Below, one piece after another: positions 45,167 to 53,919 of a stretch of DNA of 64,000 bases (position 1 is its first letter; each line of letters starts with the position of its first letter). The stretch comes from Cupriavidus necator N-1. Lineage in GTDB: Bacteria > Pseudomonadota > Gammaproteobacteria > Burkholderiales > Burkholderiaceae. The stretch lies in the NCBI RefSeq assembly GCF_000219215.1, contig NC_015727.1, positions 186,001-250,000 on the forward strand. The letters run 5' to 3'. The notes under the pieces were generated by a model that did no database searches, was not told the origin of the DNA, and saw only the letters and a program-made list of their open reading frames with translations. A program made the position numbers and the translations under genes.

Positions 45167-45387
45167 GAACCCTGTCTCCTATTGTCGATTAGGCCGATCG
45201 ATCATTGAGAGTTTGGGCGTCGCGAGTTTCTCCCGCTTGTCAATACGTGACAGGCATTTATCATTCTATGTCAGTTGCCCGATGTGACTGGCACCCTCGC
45301 GGATCGCGACGCGGTGCAGACCTCCCTGCCGGCTCTGCCGTTCCGAACTGACACGCCGAGCAGAATGCTCGGGGGGGGGGCGGCTGC

Positions 45388-46340
45388 TCAGACAGAGGGC
45401 GTGCTGCCGCCGGTCCAGTCCTGGACCTTGTACCCAAACTCGTGCCTGAACCAGCGCGAGAGCGAGAATGAACTGGGGCCGCTGAAACCAAGGAGCAACG
45501 CAATTTCCGCATGCTTGCGCGACACCTCACTCAGGTATCGCACCACCAGATCCTTGCGTACCTCGTTCAGAAGCTCGTTGTACGACGTGCCCCGAGCCGG
45601 CGCCGGATGGTCCGTACATCCACGCCGAGCAGGCCAGCAATACGGGCGAGGGAACATTCCCCCGAGGGCATCAACGCGACAATCATTTGACGCACTTTCT
45701 CGTCCGCCGTCTGCCCGCTGCGCGCGCTGACCGACTCGACATACTGCCGTGCATACTGATCCAGGCTGGAATAGGTGGAGAGGGGCGTTTGCAGGTGACT
45801 CTGGAAAAATACGATGCCATTGAATGCCGCGCCAAGTTCCACCCGGTGCGAAAAGAGGCTCTGTCGCAGTAAGTGGGTCGAGAAGTGAAGAACCCCTGAG
45901 GTGCGGGTCCAGAACGTCCCCATGGGGGTGCCCGTCACCTCGGCGGCCCGCAACCCGCCCGGGTAGAGCACCGTCTGCACCCAGCGGCAGCGCGCCGGGT
46001 GCAGGCGTTCACGCTCGGTCGCGACCGGCATCGCCGCGACGGTCTCTTTGACCGCGTCCCACAAGTCGTGACTGAGGTAGCGCGTGATGCGCGGCCGGTT
46101 CGGCGCGCGCCGGCGGCGCGCCAGCGCGAGCGGATTGCCGGCCAGATAGCCGGCTTCGGTCAGCCAGGCGAAGAGGGCATTCAGAATGACCAGCGCGTGC
46201 CGCACGCTGGCCGGCGACAGGGGCCCGGCAAAGGGGCGCCAGTCGCGGTGGCCGCGGCCGAGCTTCTTGCTGCCGGCGGCGCCGGAGAGCGCCGGCGGCA
46301 GCTGCAGGCGTTCGAGCGGGCTGGGCAGCGGGGCCGCCAA
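45388..46340 (-). pseudogene. chimera: tyrosine-recombinase N-terminal part fused to an AraC-family regulator
   Basis: Residues 1-118 follow the integrase at 58745-59739 almost exactly (HRDWRPFAGPLSPASVRHAL, LTEAGYLAGNPLALARRRRA, GLRAAEVTG). Immediately after the conserved Arg region the frame becomes an AraC-family protein: FSTHLLRQSLFSHRVELGAA, QYVESVSARSGQTADEKVRQ, LARIAGLLGVDVRTIRRRLG. A frameshift near 45600 moves the last helix-turn-helix (NELLNEVRKDLVVRYLSEVS, GFSGPSSFSLSRWFRHEFG) to another frame. Recombinase catalytic K, HxxR and Tyr are absent. Confidence 0.75.
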
Positions 46341-46357
46341 GCTTTCCAGGGGGGTGA

Positions 46358-47188
46358 TCGGGAGCTCTGACCGGCGCCGCGCTGCAGGCCGACCTGGCTG
46401 AACTGCGCGGGCGCTTCTCCGAGACCCGCGCGCTGTATCGCGAGGTCTGCGGCCTGCTGTTCTTCCGCTATGGCGTCACGCCCACCGCCAACAAGCTCTA
46501 CAGCCTGGTGCGCAAGGGCAGCAAGCGGCAGGCGCACGCCGCCACCCAGGCCCGGCTGGAAGCGGGGCGGGCAGAAAAGGCGGCGGGCCGCCAGCTGACG
46601 GAGCTGCGTACCCAATTCTCGACCGGGCTGGAACGCGCCCGCGAGCACGTGACCATTGCCCAGGAACGGGCCGAGGCCAGCGAGCGGCGGGCACTACGCG
46701 GACTGGATGCGGAGCGTACCGCGCGCCAGAAGAGCGAGCGCGCCGCCGAAGAGTTGCGCGGCGAACTGGCAGCGGCACGCCAGGAGGCCCGCGACTCCGC
46801 AGTCGCGCAGGCCGAGGTCCGGGCCCGACTCGAAGCCCAGGCGGCGGCGCTCGCGGAGCGGCTCAACGAGCGGCTCGCGGCCGCCGAGGCGGCGCAGCGC
46901 CAGGCCGCCGGCGAGCGGGACGCGGCGCAGACGGAACTGGCGGCAGCACAGCGCCGGGCCGAGCGCGCCGAGGCGGAAGCCGTGCTGGCGCGCCAGCTGC
47001 TGGCAGAACTGCGCCTGCCGCGCGAGCAGGAACGGCGGCACAAATTCGGCGGCCCGGCATCGACCGATAGCGAAGCACCAGACGAAAAGCCGGCCGACGA
47101 GCACGGGGCGCCGACCGGCTCGAACCCGGAAGATGGCAGCGACAGCAGCGACCGCAACGACAACGAAAACGATGACAGCAAAAATTGA
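46358..47188 (+). CDS. KfrA-like coiled-coil DNA-binding protein, 5' end missing or atypical
   Basis: The open frame starts after a stop at 46355 and has no good ATG; the first GTG is at 46508. Coding similarity clearly begins before that: LQADLAELRGRFSETRALYR, EVCGLLFFRYGVTPTANKLY, SLVRKGS, the DNA-binding part of KfrA-type proteins. From about 46530 to 47050 it is a long coiled coil rich in Ala, Glu and Arg, then an acidic tail (NPEDGSDSSDRNDNENDDSK). KfrA proteins bind plasmid DNA and help segregation; here the gene is back to back with an integrase. Confidence 0.65.
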   Translation, partial: SGALTGAALQADLAELRGRFSETRALYREVCGLLFFRYGVTPTANKLYSLVRKGSKRQAHAATQARLEAGRAEKAAGRQLTELRTQFSTGLERAREHVTIAQERAEASERRALRGLDAERTARQKSERAAEELRGELAAARQEARDSAVAQAEVRARLEAQAAALAERLNERLAAAEAAQRQAAGERDAAQTELAAAQRRAERAEAEAVLARQLLAELRLPREQERRHKFGGPASTDSEAPDEKPADEHGAPTGSNPEDGSDSSDRNDNENDDSKN

Positions 47189-47462
47189 GCGGGCGGCGGC
47201 GGTCCGCTGGATCCAGGACCGGATGGCCGACTACGACCTGACCATGGAGAAACTGCGGGCGGCAGGGTGCTTTGATCGGCCGCCCCCAACCACCGCCGCT
47301 GGCGCCGGTGCCGCCCGCACCCCCGCCAGCGCCGCCAGCGCCGCCGCCGGTGGTCTGTTACCGCAACGCCGCGGGCCGAGCTGGGACGGGGCCGGCGAGA
47401 TGCCGGACTGGCTGCGGCGGGCGGTCAATGCGGGGCAGAGCGCGGAGTTTTACCGGGTATAA
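47172..47462 (+). CDS. H-NS-family protein with frame-shifted linker
   Basis: 96 codons from ATG at 47172, overlapping the previous gene's end. N-terminus MTAKIERAAAVRWIQDRMAD and AGCF, C-terminus GPSWDGAGEMPDWLRRAVNA then GQSAEFYRV, the AT-hook-like H-NS DNA-binding motif (WxGxGxxPxWL). Between them this frame is Ala-rich, while the +2 frame encodes a Pro-rich linker and VVCYRNAAGR, the expected beginning of the motif. Two compensating frameshifts probably occurred, damaging the DNA-binding core. Confidence 0.65.
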   Translation: MTAKIERAAAVRWIQDRMADYDLTMEKLRAAGCFDRPPPTTAAGAGAARTPASAASAAAGGLLPQRRGPSWDGAGEMPDWLRRAVNAGQSAEFYRV

Positions 47463-47670
47463 GAGAGAGCGCGCTGGCCACGCGGGGGCGTCGAAGGCCA
47501 GCGTGCGGTACAGCAGCGGACTCCAGTTGCTCGCTGCCAGAGATTTTGCCCGGAGTACGGTGAAGCCCGATAGGAAGGAGGCTGCGCCACCGCAACACCG
47601 CCAAAGATGTGCATCAAACCTATCTTGGCGATGTATTGTAGCGGCGAGGAAGATTCATCAGATAGCGGCT

Positions 47671-47700
47671 CTATAATTGTCTATAATTTCCTATAGTTGA
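47671..47700 (+). promoter_or_regulatory. three tandem AT-rich decamers upstream of the AAA ATPase
   Basis: CTATAATTGT, CTATAATTTC and CTATAGTTGA follow each other exactly (10-base period, one helical turn). Each contains a -10-like TATAAT or TATAGT. They end 21 bases before the ATPase start at 47722. Could be overlapping -10 boxes or in-phase operator half-sites. Confidence 0.5.
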
Positions 47701-47721
47701 TAATAGAGCAGAGAAAGCAAC

Positions 47722-48873
47722 ATGGAATTCTTCCGGCGCGAGGAGCTTGCAACCAACCTCGCCAAGAAAGTTTTGGAAGTGTCGCCGACATCCGCTTCAA
47801 GTTCGGGGCTGTTTTTGGCGGCTCCGCGGCGCACGGGCAAGTCAACGTTCCTGCGAGAGGATCTGCGGCCAGCGCTCGAAAAGGAAGGCGCGCTGGTTCT
47901 TTACGTTGATCTGTGGGAAGACCGGAGCGCAGATCCTGGCGAAACCATCGTGCACATGGTGCGCGCAGAGCTGGCGAAGCACGAGGGCGTCATTACCCGA
48001 CTCGCGCGATCTGCTGGCATGGAGAAGGTCGCCGTGGGGGGACTTTCGTTTTCGCTGGATCGCATCGGTCTTGGCGATGGCATTTCATTGTCGACCGCGC
48101 TGGCCGAATTGTCTGACGAGGTGAAGCGCCCGATCGCATTGGTCATCGATGAAGCACAGCAAGCTATCGCGAGCGAAAAGGGCAACGATGCGTTGTTTGC
48201 GCTTAAAGCTGCGAGGGACGAGCTCAATAGCAGCCGCCATTTCGGCCTTCGTGTCGTGGCCACAGGTTCTAACCGCGACAAGTTGGCGATGCTGCGTGCC
48301 GGTCGCGATCAGGCTTTCATGGGCGCGCCGCTCATTAATTTTCCCACCCTCGGTATGGATTACGTGCAGTGGTTCTGCCATCGGCTGAACCTCGGCGCCC
48401 CCCTTGACCCTGCCCGAGTCTACGAACTCTTTAAGCGCGCTTCCTTCCGTCCTGAGCTACTCGGGGCCGCAGCGGATGCGGTACGCTTTGAGTTTGGGTT
48501 GCCGCCGGATCAGGTAAGCACGCGCTTCGCCGAGGCCATCGACGAGCAGATCGCAGAGAGCGAGCGCGAGCAATTGCGAGTGGTGCATAATTTGACGCCA
48601 CCGCAATCGACGGTTCTTCGCGTCATGGCGGTCCGCGGTGAGAAATTTGCGCCATTCGAAGCCGCGACCATTGAGTCGTACAACGCTGTGTTGCAAGCGA
48701 CATCACCCAATGTCGACGCTAAGATCGACGTATCTGGCGCTCAGCAAGCGCTTGCGGCGCTGCAGGAGAAGGCGCTTGTATGGCGCGCGGCCCGTGGGGT
48801 CTATGCGCTCGAGGAGACCGGCCTAGCAACGCTCATGGCCAGCGCCGGGATGCTCGACGATGTCCCTAGATAG
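47722..48873 (+). CDS. solitary AAA-type ATPase
   Basis: 383 residues. Walker A APRRTGKSTFL (residues 34-41), Walker B RPIALVIDEAQQAIA (about 139-147), sensor-1-like LRVVATGSNRDKLAML, and a C-terminal winged-helix-like half (LRVVHNLTPPQSTVLRVMAV, LQEKALVWRAARGVYALEE). This resembles ORC/Cdc6-like or STAND-type ATPases used in transposition, defence or replication control. GCAGAGAAAG lies before the ATG. No partner protein is adjacent, so the role cannot be stated. Confidence 0.75.
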   Translation: MEFFRREELATNLAKKVLEVSPTSASSSGLFLAAPRRTGKSTFLREDLRPALEKEGALVLYVDLWEDRSADPGETIVHMVRAELAKHEGVITRLARSAGMEKVAVGGLSFSLDRIGLGDGISLSTALAELSDEVKRPIALVIDEAQQAIASEKGNDALFALKAARDELNSSRHFGLRVVATGSNRDKLAMLRAGRDQAFMGAPLINFPTLGMDYVQWFCHRLNLGAPLDPARVYELFKRASFRPELLGAAADAVRFEFGLPPDQVSTRFAEAIDEQIAESEREQLRVVHNLTPPQSTVLRVMAVRGEKFAPFEAATIESYNAVLQATSPNVDAKIDVSGAQQALAALQEKALVWRAARGVYALEETGLATLMASAGMLDDVPR

Positions 48874-49037
48874 CCCTATCGCTTGAGCCCGCGCCCATTC
48901 ATTCAACGTACGACCGCAGGCGTCGAGTCCATACATGCAGCAAAAGGGCGATTACGCCGAGGACGACAGCTTGCTTCAGATGGGGGTGAGCGTGCTTTGA
49001 GCGCAGCATGATGATTCCCTGAGATCCGGACTTTCCA

Positions 49038-49292
49038 ATGCCATCAACCAGAGCCACCCGCGCAGGGGAAGGGATGCCCATTGACCAGGCGGCGAGGCAT
49101 TGCGGTGTCTCCATTGGAATGCTGTCCAAGCTGGAGAACGGCAAGGGCGTCAATCTCGAGCGCGCCCTGCGTGTGATGGACGGACTAGGCTTGACGATGC
49201 TGGTCGTTCCCAAGACTCATGCGCCTTGGCTCGAACAGGCAGCGGCTCATGCGCTCAAGACCGGCGAGTTGGCTGCATGGGAGCAGCCATGA
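49038..49292 (+). CDS. HipB-like XRE protein, N-terminally truncated copy
   Basis: 84 codons. From GEGMPIDQAARHCGVSIGML to GELAAW it follows the regulator at 27660-27983 closely, with the nucleotide sequence also highly similar across about 200 bases. The first helix of the domain (HQLGDRIRASR in the other copy) is replaced by MPSTRATR, so DNA binding is doubtful. No hipA follows; a sigma-54 activator starts 145 bases downstream. Confidence 0.6.
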   Translation: MPSTRATRAGEGMPIDQAARHCGVSIGMLSKLENGKGVNLERALRVMDGLGLTMLVVPKTHAPWLEQAAAHALKTGELAAWEQP

Positions 49293-49437
49293 CAACGAGA
49301 TGCGCCGCCCGCGAGCCATCTTGGCTAACCGTTCTTGGCCTCTCACACACGGCACTCGCAAATCCGGTAAATCAACAATTCATGGGCTACGATGTGTCGG
49401 ACTATTTGGGTGCGGTCGGCTACTTGGGTGCGTCGCG

Positions 49438-50463
49438 ATGAATGCACCCTTGCAACTTGTCGGAGACCATCCGTCGATCGCCGCTCTGCGCGACCTGATC
49501 GCACGCGTGGCAGCGAGCCAAGCGCGCACAGTGTTGTTGTATGGAGAAACCGGTACTGGCAAGAGCTTGGTGGCTCGCATGCTGCACCAGCAATCGAGCC
49601 GCGCCTGGGCAGAATTCATCGATATCAATTGCGCGGCGATTCCGGCGCAATTGCTTGAATCGGAACTGTTTGGCCACGAACGCGGCGCCTTCACCGGCGC
49701 GGTCGGGAAGAAAGAGGGGTTAATCGAGGCCGGAAATGGCGGCACCGTCTTTCTCGACGAGGTGCGCGAGCTGGATCTGGTGATGCAGTCCAAGCTGCTG
49801 ACACTGCTAGATACCCGGCGCTTCCGTCGCGTTGGCGCGGTCAAGCCCATCAGCGTGGATGTTCGCTTCATCGCCGCCACCAACAAGATCCTGCTTAGCG
49901 AGGTCAATGCCGGCAAGTTCCGCGAAGACCTGTACTACCGGCTACAGGTAATCGCGATCAATATTCCGCCCCTGCGAGAGCGCGGCGACGACATCCTGCT
50001 GCTCGCGCATAGCGCGCTGCATCGCTACAACCTCCAGTACGGCAGTCGGATGGAGCAGTTGGACCCGGAGGTCGAGCGGATATTCCGCGCGTACCCTTGG
50101 CCGGGCAATGTGCGCGAGCTTGAGAATCTGCTCGAGCGGATCTGCCTGCTGGAGCAGGGCGATTGCGTGCTTCCTGTGCATCTGCCCGCACGCATCCTCC
50201 GGGCAGTGGGAGTAATGGCGGCGGCGCCGGCAGACCCGGCTGACGCAGCGGCAACCGTTGTCGAAGTCAACGCGTCGCTAGCAACTGCAGCGACGGATGA
50301 CGGCTTGGATTACTACTCTGCCACGGCCCGCTTTCAGGCAGAACTCATCGAGCAGACCCTGGCCGCCTGCAAAGGCAATGTCGCGCGGGCTGCGCAGCGA
50401 CTCGGCCTAAGCCGCCACGCTCTGCGGCACCAGATGATCAAGTTGGGACTAGCCTCGAACTGA
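49438..50463 (+). CDS. sigma-54-dependent activator without an N-terminal sensor domain
   Basis: 341 residues from ATG at 49438. AAA+ domain starts at once: Walker A GETGTGKSLVARML (36-43), the sigma-54 contact loop ERGAFTGAVGKK (83-88), Walker B GGTVFLDEVRELD (104-109), and the YPWPGNVRELENLLERI segment. A Fis-type helix-turn-helix ends the protein (NVARAAQRLGLSRHALRHQM). The architecture is PspF-like: constitutive unless a partner inhibits it. The operon 200 bases downstream has a consensus sigma-54 promoter. Confidence 0.92.
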   Translation: MNAPLQLVGDHPSIAALRDLIARVAASQARTVLLYGETGTGKSLVARMLHQQSSRAWAEFIDINCAAIPAQLLESELFGHERGAFTGAVGKKEGLIEAGNGGTVFLDEVRELDLVMQSKLLTLLDTRRFRRVGAVKPISVDVRFIAATNKILLSEVNAGKFREDLYYRLQVIAINIPPLRERGDDILLLAHSALHRYNLQYGSRMEQLDPEVERIFRAYPWPGNVRELENLLERICLLEQGDCVLPVHLPARILRAVGVMAAAPADPADAAATVVEVNASLATAATDDGLDYYSATARFQAELIEQTLAACKGNVARAAQRLGLSRHALRHQMIKLGLASN

Positions 50464-50595
50464 TTCGCGTGAAAATCACGCGCCGTAGTGTGCATCTCAC
50501 GCGGGCCGCCGCATATACGCGTGCTAGTCACGCGATTCCCAGAGGTGTCGATTGTTAGTCATTGATTTAAAAGGGAAAAAATCAACCCGTTCTCC

Positions 50596-50610
50596 TGGCA
50601 CAGCTTCTGC
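50596..50610 (+). promoter_or_regulatory. sigma-54 (-24/-12) promoter of the AtuA operon
   Basis: TGGCACAGCTTCTGC matches the consensus TGGCAC-N5-TTGC except one base, with the GG (50597-50598) and GC (50609-50610) at the required spacing. Transcription would start near 50622, giving a leader of about 45 bases before the ATG at 50668. Confidence 0.8.
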
Positions 50611-50667
50611 TTAGTATGTGTCGTGTGACTCTCTTTAAGGAAGCGTCACCTAACTGGAGAACGTTGA

Positions 50668-52029
50668 ATGCAGTCGCTGAAGATCATTTGCCCCAATGGC
50701 CACCTCGGCTTTGCTCCCTTGCGCACGGGAAGCTTTGAGATCGGAGTGGCCGCCGGGCCGGACTATATCGCGGCCGATTCGGGCAGCGATGACGTGGGCC
50801 CAGTGCCGCTGGGCTCGGATACGTCGACCAGCCCCGAGGCGTGGCAGCGCCACGACCTTGAGCACATGCTGCTGGCATCTCGGCGGCTGGGCGTGCCAAT
50901 GATCATCGGCTCGGCCGGCGATACTGGCACCAACAGCCGGGTCGACCTCTACGTGAACATCATCCGTGAGCTTGCGCAGAAGCACGGGCTGAAGCGCTTT
51001 CGCATCGGCTACTTCTACTCCGAGGTGCCCAAGTCGCTGTTGCGTGAAAAGCTCGGCGCGGGCGAGACAATCCGCGGGCTGGACGGCTTTGCCGACCTGA
51101 CGCTGTCGGAGTTGGACGGCACCGACCGCATCGTGGCAATGGCTGGCGTGCATCCCTATCTCGAACTGCTGGCCCAAGGTGCGGACGTGATCATCGGCGG
51201 GCGCAGCTCCGACGCAGCGGTGTTCGCAGCGCCGGCTCTGCACCACGGGTTCGCCGCCGATCATGCCTACTATCTGGGCAAGGTGCTCGAATGCGCCTCG
51301 TTCTGCGCCGAGCCCTACGGTGGCAAGGAGACGGTGCTGGGCGAGATCTCACGCGACGCCGTGCGCGTCACCGCGATGCATCCGGAGCAGCGCTGCACCG
51401 TCGCGTCGGTGGCCGGGCACGCGATGTATGAACGCTCGAACCCGTTCGAGGAATTCGTCGCGGGCGGCAGACTCGACATGAGCCAATGCCACTACGAACA
51501 GGTGGATCCGCGCACCACCCGCATCACCGGCTCCCGCTTTGAGCCCGACGAGGTCATCCGCGTCAAGCTGGAGGGGTCGGGCAAAGTCGGCGAGCGTTAT
51601 GTGGGGCTGTGCGGCATCCGTGATCCGTACACGATCGCCAACGTGGACCGCGTGATCGCCTGGGCCAAAGATCAGGTGCGCGCGCGCTTCGGCGAGACCG
51701 GCTATGAGCTCCACTACAACGTCTATGGGCGCGATGGCGTGATGGGCGAACTGGAGCCGCTGCGCGACCGCCCCGGCCATGAGCTGTGCGTCATGGTGCA
51801 GGGGGTGGCGCCCACCCGCGAGATGGCAGAAGAGGTGGCGATGATTGGCCTTCGCCAGATGTTCTATGCGCGCTTGCCGGACGTCAAAGGCACCGCCGGC
51901 TCGGTGTCGTTTCCGCTCGACGAGGTACTGCACGCCAGCTCGGCCTATCGTTGGACGCTAAATCACACTGTGGAGGTGCACGATCCGCTAGCGCTGTTTC
52001 CCACGCATCTCGTAGAGGCCGGCGTCTGA
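50668..52029 (+). CDS. AtuA-family protein (DUF1446)
   Basis: 453 residues, close to the family's usual single-domain size. Typical blocks: PNGHLGFAPLRTGSFEIGVA, YIAADSGSDDVGPVPLGSDT, GVPMIIGSAGDTGTNSRVDL, GADVIIGGRSSDAAVFAAPA, ELHYNVYGRDGVMGELEP. AtuA is needed for acyclic terpene (citronellol/geraniol) breakdown in Pseudomonas, yet its reaction is unsettled; many homologues act elsewhere. Here it leads a sigma-54 operon with a DUF4387 protein and a periplasmic receptor, which suggests use of an imported acid. Confidence 0.88.
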   Translation: MQSLKIICPNGHLGFAPLRTGSFEIGVAAGPDYIAADSGSDDVGPVPLGSDTSTSPEAWQRHDLEHMLLASRRLGVPMIIGSAGDTGTNSRVDLYVNIIRELAQKHGLKRFRIGYFYSEVPKSLLREKLGAGETIRGLDGFADLTLSELDGTDRIVAMAGVHPYLELLAQGADVIIGGRSSDAAVFAAPALHHGFAADHAYYLGKVLECASFCAEPYGGKETVLGEISRDAVRVTAMHPEQRCTVASVAGHAMYERSNPFEEFVAGGRLDMSQCHYEQVDPRTTRITGSRFEPDEVIRVKLEGSGKVGERYVGLCGIRDPYTIANVDRVIAWAKDQVRARFGETGYELHYNVYGRDGVMGELEPLRDRPGHELCVMVQGVAPTREMAEEVAMIGLRQMFYARLPDVKGTAGSVSFPLDEVLHASSAYRWTLNHTVEVHDPLALFPTHLVEAGV

Positions 52030-52057
52030 CGCGCCACCGTTCCTTAGGAAGCCCATC

Positions 52058-52411
52058 ATGACCACTGCCAATCCATCCGCACCCAGCCTGGCGCCGACCC
52101 AGAAGCTGCACGAGCTGGCCAAGACCATCCGCAGCAAGAACGCCGGGGTCAACAAGATCACCTTCGACGTTATTTTCCGCGAGGCAGCGCAATATGAACG
52201 CGTCAAGCGGTCCCGCGTGCTGAGCCGAGAAAGCATGGCCGCGCTGTTCCATGTTCCGGTGGAGCGCATCTCCGACTTCGTCGAATACGATCCGGCCTTC
52301 GCGATCAAGTTCACGATGTACCGCAAGCGTCCGAGCGGCAGCGCGGGCGATGGCGACATCTTCGGCGCGCAGCAGTACGCGCCGTTGCTGGAACTCGAGA
52401 TCCCAGCCTGA
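52058..52411 (+). CDS. DUF4387 protein, AtuA partner
   Basis: 117 residues, 28 bases after the AtuA stop. Opens the fold with TQKLHELAKTIRSKNAGVNK, ITFDVIFREAAQYERVKRSR, then FHVPVERISDFVEYDPAFAI and KFTMYRKRPSGSAGDGDIFG, all typical of DUF4387. AtuA-like and DUF4387 genes are almost always neighbours and probably form one complex. Enzymatic role unknown. Confidence 0.88.
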   Translation: MTTANPSAPSLAPTQKLHELAKTIRSKNAGVNKITFDVIFREAAQYERVKRSRVLSRESMAALFHVPVERISDFVEYDPAFAIKFTMYRKRPSGSAGDGDIFGAQQYAPLLELEIPA

Positions 52412-52530
52412 TACGAGTGCACCTTACCGCGGCCCGCCCCCAAGGGCCGGCCGCGGCCAGATGCCCGGAAGTGCGCACCGTTTCGCATTGCGGCTTCCGC
52501 AGTTGCGTCCCGCAGTTTTCCTGCATTACG

Positions 52531-53577
52531 ATGAATTCGGATCCACATATGGACAAGACCTTTCTCAAGCGCATTTGGACCCTGCTGGCACGTAGCCTGC
52601 CTGGGACGGTCATCTTGGCGACGCTTGCCGTTGCGCCCTGGCCGGCGGGCGCGGCGCGTGCGCAGAGCGCAACCGCCGTGCCGCCGCTGATGCGGATTGT
52701 GGTGCCGTTCTCCGCAGGGGCCAGCAATGATGTGATCGCCCGCGCGATCGCGCCGGCGCTGGCCAAGCGCCTTGGCAACACGGTGATCGTGGAAAACCGT
52801 CCCGGCGTGGCCGGCGTGCTCGGTGCGGACTACGTCGCCAAAGCGCCGCGAGACGGCTCAGTGCTGCTGCTGACGTCGTCAACCTTCCTGACCGCGGCTG
52901 CGACGCAGGCGCGCTCGCCCTATGATCCGCTGTCCGCGTTTGCTCCGGTGGCGCTAGTGGCTGACGGGCCGCTATTGCTGGCGGTGTCGTCTACGATTGC
53001 ATCGTCGAAATCGATCCACACGCCGGTAGATCTGATTGCAGCCGCACGCGCGAAGCCAGGGACCATCACCTATGGCTCGGCGGGCGTGGGCTCGCTTGGA
53101 CAGCTCGCGACCGAGTTGATGTGCGACACAGCGAAGGTGCAGATGATGCATGTGCCGTACAAAGGCGCGGCCAATGCGCTGATCGACCTTGCCGCTGGGC
53201 AGATTGACGTGATGATGTCGAACTACAGTTCAATCGCCACGCAGATCAAGGCCGGCAAAGTCAAGCCGCTGGCCGTTACCTCTGTCACGCCGAACCCCGC
53301 GTTCCCTGGCCTGCCGCCACTGGCGGCTTCGGTGCCGGGCTATGGCATCGAGATTTGGGTAGGTGTGCTGGCCCCGGCCGGCACGCCGGCTGCGCTGGTA
53401 CAGCGGCTCAATCGCGAGATCGCCGAGATCGCTGCATCGCATGACGTGCGCGTGGTGCTGGAGCCGGATGGCTCGCATCCGCTGGCAGCGTCGCCTGCCG
53501 AATTCGGCGTCCGGATCAGGCAGGATCTTGCGCAGTGGAAACGGATCGCGGCGGACCGCAAGATCGTCGCGGAGTGA
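52531..53577 (+). CDS. Bug-type periplasmic receptor (tripartite tricarboxylate transporter family)
   Basis: 348 residues from ATG at 52531 (ATG at 52549 possible). Signal peptide TVILATLAVAPWPAGAARAQ. Family blocks: MRIVVPFSAGASNDVIARAI, VIVENRPGVAGVLGADYVAK, ITYGSAGVGSLGQLATEL, VQMMHVPYKGAANALIDLAA, IEIWVGVLAPAGTPAALVQR. Binds a carboxylic substrate in the periplasm. Third gene of the sigma-54 operon; membrane subunits TctA/TctB are not present and must be supplied elsewhere. Confidence 0.92.
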   Translation: MNSDPHMDKTFLKRIWTLLARSLPGTVILATLAVAPWPAGAARAQSATAVPPLMRIVVPFSAGASNDVIARAIAPALAKRLGNTVIVENRPGVAGVLGADYVAKAPRDGSVLLLTSSTFLTAAATQARSPYDPLSAFAPVALVADGPLLLAVSSTIASSKSIHTPVDLIAAARAKPGTITYGSAGVGSLGQLATELMCDTAKVQMMHVPYKGAANALIDLAAGQIDVMMSNYSSIATQIKAGKVKPLAVTSVTPNPAFPGLPPLAASVPGYGIEIWVGVLAPAGTPAALVQRLNREIAEIAASHDVRVVLEPDGSHPLAASPAEFGVRIRQDLAQWKRIAADRKIVAE

Positions 53578-53919
53578 GCGGGGGCTACGCGTCCACGCGA
53601 TAGTTGGTGAAAGGCGTCTAAACGCTTACCGCACCGAACCGCTATTCGACGCTGACTACGAGCGCTTGATGGCATTTTCCGAGTTAATTTGGAAAGGCAA
53701 GCGATGAACTGCTGGGGGCGTTGTAACCTGCATCGGTTCGAAAATGCGGGTTGCTTGCAACGCGGACACGCCTTACGTCTTGCTGGGGGAGTGGCAAAAA
53801 AGCGGGGGGCAAATCCGTCAGGAACGGCAGCAGCTGCCGGCGGCCAAGCAAGTCTCCGGCCGGTCGAGGTGCGAGTGTCGCTACGCTGTGGTCGCTAGCA
53901 CGGCGGCCGCGTACCACGA
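53578..53919. other. gene-free stretch with a copy of the 27-bp repeat
   Basis: The only notable element is 53798-53824, identical to 26473-26499. A minus-strand frame reads FLTDLPPAFLPLPQQDVRRV across it, which might be a scrap of an insertion-sequence gene. Confidence 0.4.

Noticed and set aside
45371..45380. Run of ten G as a phase-variation tract
   Set aside because: It lies outside any intact coding start, between relics, so no switchable gene is evident.
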